Below are positions 7,591 through 10,512 of a stretch of 10,512 nucleotides of DNA, one piece after another; position 1 is the stretch's first letter; every line of letters begins with the position of its first letter. The DNA is taken from the NCBI GenBank assembly GCA_039800165.1, contig JBDLRH010000002.1, positions 1 to 10,512 on the forward strand, written 5' to 3'. The DNA comes from JBDLRH01 sp039800165. GTDB lineage: Bacteria > Pseudomonadota > Gammaproteobacteria > Burkholderiales > Burkholderiaceae_C. Made by a program: the position numbers and the translations under genes. The notes beneath the pieces are model-generated. The model had not been told where the DNA came from. It saw only the letters and a program-made list of their open reading frames with translations, and made no database searches.

Positions 7591-8199
7591 ATGACGGCCG
7601 CCCACGACCACGATCACAGCCACCTCGGGGACATGGACCTGCGGGTGCGCGCCCTTGAAAGCCTGCTGACCCGCAAAGGCTATGTCGAGCCGGCCGCGCT
7701 GGACCGCATCGTCGAGACCTACGAACGCGAGGTGGGGCCGCACAACGGCGCCCGGGTGGTGGCCCGCGCCTGGACCGATGCCGAATTCCGCACCTGGCTG
7801 CTCAAGGACGCCACCGCCGCCATCGCCTCGATGGGCTACAGCGGCCGCCAGGGCGAGCACATGGTGGTGCTGGAGAACACCCCCGGGCTGCACCACATGG
7901 TGGTGTGCACCCTGTGCAGCTGCTACCCGTGGCCGGTGCTCGGCCTGCCGCCGGTCTGGTACAAGAGCGCGCCCTACCGCTCGCGTGCGGTGCTCGACCC
8001 GCGCGGCGTGCTGGCCGACTTTGGCGTGACGCTGCCGGCCGACACGCAGATCAAGGTGTGGGACTCCACCGCCGAGGTGCGCTACCTGGTGCTGCCAATG
8101 CGCCCGGCCGGCACCGAGGGCTGGAGCGCGGAGCGGCTGGCGGAAATCGTCACCCGCGATTCCATGATCGGTACCGGGGTGCTGGAGGCCGTCCGATGA
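7591..8199 (+). CDS. nthA: Nitrile hydratase alpha subunit, cobalt-type
   Basis: The alpha subunit carries the metal centre that hydrates nitriles to amides, in an alpha/beta heterodimer or tetramer in the cytoplasm. The 202-residue product carries the metal-claw motif VCTLCSCY at 105-112. Cys106, Cys109, Ser110 and Cys111 match the ligands; in this family the last two cysteines are oxidised after translation. Thr107 and Tyr112 are the residues typical of cobalt rather than iron enzymes (iron types usually read CSLCSCT). Other family marks are the PWPVLGLPPVWYKS segment after the claw and YRSRAVLDPRGVL. The N-terminus HDHDHSH (5-11) is histidine-rich, as in several relatives. The ATG follows GGAG with 5 bases between, a good Shine-Dalgarno. 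The stop overlaps an ATG (ATGA at 8196). Substrate range cannot be told from sequence. Thiocyanate hydrolase gamma subunit is related, but the separate beta gene and the accessory gene favour nitrile hydratase. Confidence 0.95.
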   Translation: MTAAHDHDHSHLGDMDLRVRALESLLTRKGYVEPAALDRIVETYEREVGPHNGARVVARAWTDAEFRTWLLKDATAAIASMGYSGRQGEHMVVLENTPGLHHMVVCTLCSCYPWPVLGLPPVWYKSAPYRSRAVLDPRGVLADFGVTLPADTQIKVWDSTAEVRYLVLPMRPAGTEGWSAERLAEIVTRDSMIGTGVLEAVR

Positions 8200-8234
8200 A
8201 CGGCCCGTACGCGGAGGCAGCCCGATGAACGGCC
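8184..8234 (+). repeat. Duplicated translation-start region between the alpha and beta genes
   Basis: Two copies of a 22-base unit lie at 8184-8205 and 8213-8234 with 20 of 22 bases identical and an offset of 29. Each contains GGAGG, 7 spacer bases, and then ATGAACGGCC, so each copy is a complete Shine-Dalgarno plus start codon. The first ATG (8196) overlaps the alpha stop; the second (8225) is the beta start. The simplest reading is a 29-base tandem duplication of an original ATGA overlap junction. Confidence 0.88.
8196..8228 (+). other. Ten-codon minicistron bridging alpha and beta
   Basis: An ATG at 8196 preceded by GGAGG at 8184-8188 opens a frame encoding MNGPYAEAAR and stopping at 8226-8228. 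Its start overlaps the alpha stop (ATGA) and its stop overlaps the beta start (ATGA), so a ribosome could pass from alpha to beta through it by two successive reinitiation steps. The first three residues equal those of the beta subunit, as expected from the local duplication. Whether it is translated, or matters for alpha:beta stoichiometry, is not shown by the sequence. It may be a harmless by-product. Confidence 0.45.
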
Positions 8235-8896
8235 TGCATGACATGGGCGGCATGCAGCACTACGGCCCGGTGCAGCTTGAAGCGAACGAGCCGCTGTTTC
8301 ACGCGCCGTGGGAAGCACGCGCGATGGCGCTCACCGTGGCTGTGGGCGCCACCGGGCAGTGGAACATCGACCAGAGCCGCTCGGCACGCGAGTCGCTGCC
8401 GCCGCGCGAGTACCTCAACAGCAGCTACTACGAAATCTGGATTCGCGCCCTGGAGCGGCTGATGCTGGCGCGCGGGATGGTCAGCGCGGATGAGCTGGCG
8501 CGCGGTGAAGCGCTTAACGCCCCTGCGGCCCACATCCGCCCGCTCACCCGCGACCGGGTGGACGCGGCGCTGGCACGCGGCACGCCGGCCGACCGGCCCG
8601 TCACCCGCCCCGCTGCGTTCGCGGTGGGCGACCGCGTGCGCCTGTGCAACATGCAGCCCGCCGGCCACACCCGGCTGCCGCGCTATGTGCGCGGGCATGT
8701 GGGCACCATCGAGATCGTGCACGGCGTGCACGTCTACCCCGACACCCACGCCACCGTGCCGGCCGCCGACGAAGGCCACTGGCTCTACAGCGTGCGCTTC
8801 GATGCGCGCGAGTTGTGGGGGCCGCAAGCCGACCCGACGGTGAGCGTGAGCGTGGACGCGTGGGAGCCTTACCTGGAGCGGGCAGGGCGCGCATGA
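8225..8896 (+). CDS. nthB: Nitrile hydratase beta subunit
   Basis: The beta subunit pairs with alpha to form the nitrile hydratase active-site cleft. The 223-residue product is full length. It opens with the classic MNGLHDMGGMQHYGPV, continues with the helical EPLFHAPWEARAMAL region, and has YLNSSYYEIWIRALERLM at about 63-80. The C-terminal SH3-like barrel contains FAVGDRVRL, GHTRLPRYVRGHVGTI (148-162), HGVHVYPDTHA and the closing VDAWEPYLE. Arg52 and Arg150 sit in the regions that, in characterised enzymes, contribute arginines contacting the oxidised cysteines; exact equivalence needs an alignment. GGAGG at 8213-8217 is a strong Shine-Dalgarno 7 bases from the ATG. The stop overlaps the accessory gene start (ATGA at 8893). 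Gene order alpha then beta is the order usual for iron-type operons, although the alpha motif is cobalt-type. Confidence 0.95.
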   Translation: MNGLHDMGGMQHYGPVQLEANEPLFHAPWEARAMALTVAVGATGQWNIDQSRSARESLPPREYLNSSYYEIWIRALERLMLARGMVSADELARGEALNAPAAHIRPLTRDRVDAALARGTPADRPVTRPAAFAVGDRVRLCNMQPAGHTRLPRYVRGHVGTIEIVHGVHVYPDTHATVPAADEGHWLYSVRFDARELWGPQADPTVSVSVDAWEPYLERAGRA

Positions 8897-9321
8897 CAGA
8901 GGGCGACTCGGCGCGACTGACGCTGGCGCAGATCAGCGCTGCCTGCGCGGGCGGCCTGCCGCTGCCACCGTCCACCGCCAGTGACGCACAAGGCTCACCC
9001 TTCGCCGAGCCCTGGCAGGCCCAGGCCTTTGCGATGACGGTGCTGCTGCACCAGCGCGGCGTGTTCACCTGGCCCGAGTGGGCTGCAGCCCTCACCGCGC
9101 AGATTCGCGCGGCGCAGGCTGCGGGCGATGCCGACGACGGCAGCACCTACTACCGGCACTGGCTCGACGCGCTGGAGCAGCTCGTCATCGAGCGCGGGCT
9201 GGGCACCCCGGAGCAGATCCACGCGCTGGAGCACGCGTGGGAAGACGCCGCCGACCGCACACCGCACGGCCAGCCCATCGTGCTGGATGACGCAGCGGCG
9301 GCGCGCGCCGTCAGCGGCTGA
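8893..9321 (+). CDS. Nitrile hydratase accessory protein (cobalt-insertion chaperone type)
   Basis: This 142-residue protein resembles the N-terminal half of the nitrile hydratase beta subunit, the hallmark of the small accessory proteins (P14K/NhlE type). In studied cobalt enzymes these bind the alpha subunit and help insert cobalt by subunit swapping. Visible family marks are SPFAEPWQAQAFAMTVLLHQRG, FTWPEWAAALTAQI, DDGSTYYRHWLDALEQLV, and the C-terminal TPHGQPIVL. It is not the CobW-like GTPase activator found with iron-type enzymes: there is no P-loop and it is too short. That supports a cobalt centre for this operon. Its ATG overlaps the beta stop, so translation is coupled. It is the last gene of the operon. 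No amidase, aldoxime dehydratase or cobalt transporter lies next to it. Confidence 0.92.
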   Translation: MTEGDSARLTLAQISAACAGGLPLPPSTASDAQGSPFAEPWQAQAFAMTVLLHQRGVFTWPEWAAALTAQIRAAQAAGDADDGSTYYRHWLDALEQLVIERGLGTPEQIHALEHAWEDAADRTPHGQPIVLDDAAAARAVSG

Positions 9322-9372
9322 ACGGCACCGCCTGTTTTGCGGCGCGCCGCCCGGGCGCTGGCACCCGCTGGA

Positions 9373-10512
9373 TCAGGCGGCCTTCGACGCCGCGCTCGAC
9401 ACCACAGGCGCCGAAGGATCGCGCCACGCCGCCATCAGCGCATCCCACTGCAGGCGCACCGCCTTCAGGTTGCGCTCTTTCACATGGCCGAAGCCGCGGA
9501 TGCCATCCGGCAGGTTGGCAATCGCCAGCGCCTGCGCGTGGTTGGCCGCACCCAGTGACTTCAGCAGTTCTTCCACCGTGGCGCGGTATTCCCCGATCAG
9601 CGCACGCTCGGTGCGGCGCTCTTCGGTGCGGCCAAAGATGTCCAGCGCGGTGCCGCGCAGGCCCTTGAGCTTCGCCATCAGCTTGAAGGCCGTCAGCATC
9701 ACCGGGCCGTACTTGCTCTTGACCAGTTCGCCCTTGGCGTTGCGCTTGGCCAGCAGCGGCGGCGCCAGGTGGTAGTGCACCTTGTAGTCGCCTTCGAACA
9801 GGTCGGTGATGCGCTTGAGGAACGCGGCGTCGGTGTGCAGGCGCGCCACCTCGTACTCGTCCTTGTAGGACATCAGCTTGAACAGGTTGCGCGCCACCGC
9901 CTCGCTCAGCGCCGTCTTGCCCGCAGCCGCGCCAGCTTCGGCCTGCTGCACGCGGCGCACGAAGTCTTCATACGCCTTGGCGTATGCGGCGTCCTGATAG
10001 CCGGTGAGGAACTCGACACGGCGCTGCACGATGCTGTCCAGCGTCTCGCGCGGCTTGAACTCGATCACCTGCGCCGGCGCCAGCAGCGACATCACGGAGG
10101 CCGCATCGTGCGCAGCACGGCGTCCCCATTCGAAGGCGGCCTTGTTGTTGTCGACCTGCACCTCGTTGAGCTCGATCGCGCGCAGCAGCGACGCGCGCTG
10201 CAGCGGAATCCAGCCCTTTTGCCAGGCGTAGCCCAGCATCATCGGGTTGGTATAGATGCTGTCGCCCAGCATCTTGACCGACACCGCATCGGCATCGAAG
10301 GCGCTCAGGCCCTGCGCACCGACGGTCTTCGCGATGTCCGCCGCACAGGCCTCGGCAGGGTTCTGCCAGTTGCGGTCTTTCACGAAGGCCGCCGTCGGCG
10401 TGCTGTGCGAATTGAGCGCCACATGGGTACTGCCTTCGCGCATGCGCAGCACCGTTTCCTTGCCGGCGCTCACGATCGGGTCGCAGCCGATGATGAGGTC
10501 GGCCGCAGCCAT
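9373..10512 (-). CDS. Indolepyruvate ferredoxin oxidoreductase family protein, C-terminal part
   Basis: This is the last 379 residues of a protein that continues past the right edge; intact fused members are about 1,150-1,200 residues. Such enzymes oxidatively decarboxylate arylpyruvates to acyl-CoA and reduce ferredoxin, in aromatic amino acid breakdown. The visible part begins inside the 2-oxoacid:ferredoxin oxidoreductase gamma domain (ADLIIGCDPIVSAGKETV, then LNSHSTPTA and YTNPMMLGYAWQKGWIPL). The conserved C-terminal extension follows (DUF6537-like), with FLTGYQDAAYAKAYEDFV, LMSYKDEYEVARL, YKVHYHLAPPLL and IRGFGHVKERNL. The ThDP and Fe-S regions are outside the window. The ATG at the edge is internal, not a start. 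It converges with the nitrile hydratase operon, leaving 51 bases between the stops. The true substrate is unknown; family assignment is strong. Confidence 0.9.
   Translation of the reverse strand: MAAADLIIGCDPIVSAGKETVLRMREGSTHVALNSHSTPTAAFVKDRNWQNPAEACAADIAKTVGAQGLSAFDADAVSVKMLGDSIYTNPMMLGYAWQKGWIPLQRASLLRAIELNEVQVDNNKAAFEWGRRAAHDAASVMSLLAPAQVIEFKPRETLDSIVQRRVEFLTGYQDAAYAKAYEDFVRRVQQAEAGAAAGKTALSEAVARNLFKLMSYKDEYEVARLHTDAAFLKRITDLFEGDYKVHYHLAPPLLAKRNAKGELVKSKYGPVMLTAFKLMAKLKGLRGTALDIFGRTEERRTERALIGEYRATVEELLKSLGAANHAQALAIANLPDGIRGFGHVKERNLKAVRLQWDALMAAWRDPSAPVVSSAASKAA

Noticed and set aside
6369..7658. A 429-codon plus-strand open frame opposite secD and yajC that runs into the nitrile hydratase region
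   Set aside because: It is the antisense of confident secD/yajC genes, has no motif, and its 3' part is out of frame with the nitrile hydratase alpha gene.
9335..9350. TTTT followed by the palindrome GCGGCGCGCCGC between the accessory gene and the oxidoreductase gene, as a terminator
   Set aside because: The T-run precedes the palindrome on the plus strand and is A-rich on the minus strand after it, so the order is wrong for an intrinsic terminator in either direction. The hairpin would have only four pairs.

Overview
The window is GC-rich chromosomal DNA, almost fully coding, from a proteobacterium. It is most likely a betaproteobacterium of the order Burkholderiales. This rests on the dprA-smg pair, the yajC-secD-secF block, a DUF1631 protein and a fused indolepyruvate ferredoxin oxidoreductase, together with very high third-position GC. 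The taxonomic call is an inference from gene content and protein style, not from a database comparison. There is no gene-free stretch longer than 300 bases, and I see no tRNA, rRNA, CRISPR array, insertion sequence or prophage gene.

Layout. Positions 1-1800 (+): dprA, a DNA-processing protein for natural transformation, followed by smg (DUF494 family). Positions 1840-7442 (-): reading in transcription order from the right, yajC, secD, secF and a large DUF1631 gene lie in one tightly packed run with gaps of 9-17 bases, which looks like one operon. YajC, SecD and SecF form the membrane complex that helps the Sec translocon use the proton motive force. The DUF1631 gene at the end of the run has no known function. 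Positions 7591-9321 (+): a compact three-gene nitrile hydratase operon (alpha, beta, accessory/chaperone) diverges from yajC. The alpha subunit has the cobalt-type metal claw CTLCSC. Positions 9373-10512 (-): the C-terminal third of an indolepyruvate:ferredoxin oxidoreductase, converging on the nitrile hydratase operon and running off the right edge.

The genes fall into three functional groups: competence/housekeeping, protein export, and small catabolic functions (nitrile hydration and arylpyruvate oxidation). The most distinctive detail is at the alpha/beta junction of the nitrile hydratase operon. There a 22-base segment holding a Shine-Dalgarno and a start codon is present twice (20 of 22 bases identical, offset 29). 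This creates a 10-codon minicistron that overlaps the alpha stop (ATGA) and the beta start (ATGA). I see no clearly new multi-gene system here. The other observations are an unknown-function gene riding with secDF, a cobalt-type nitrile hydratase in alpha-beta order, and small lineage-specific low-complexity insertions.
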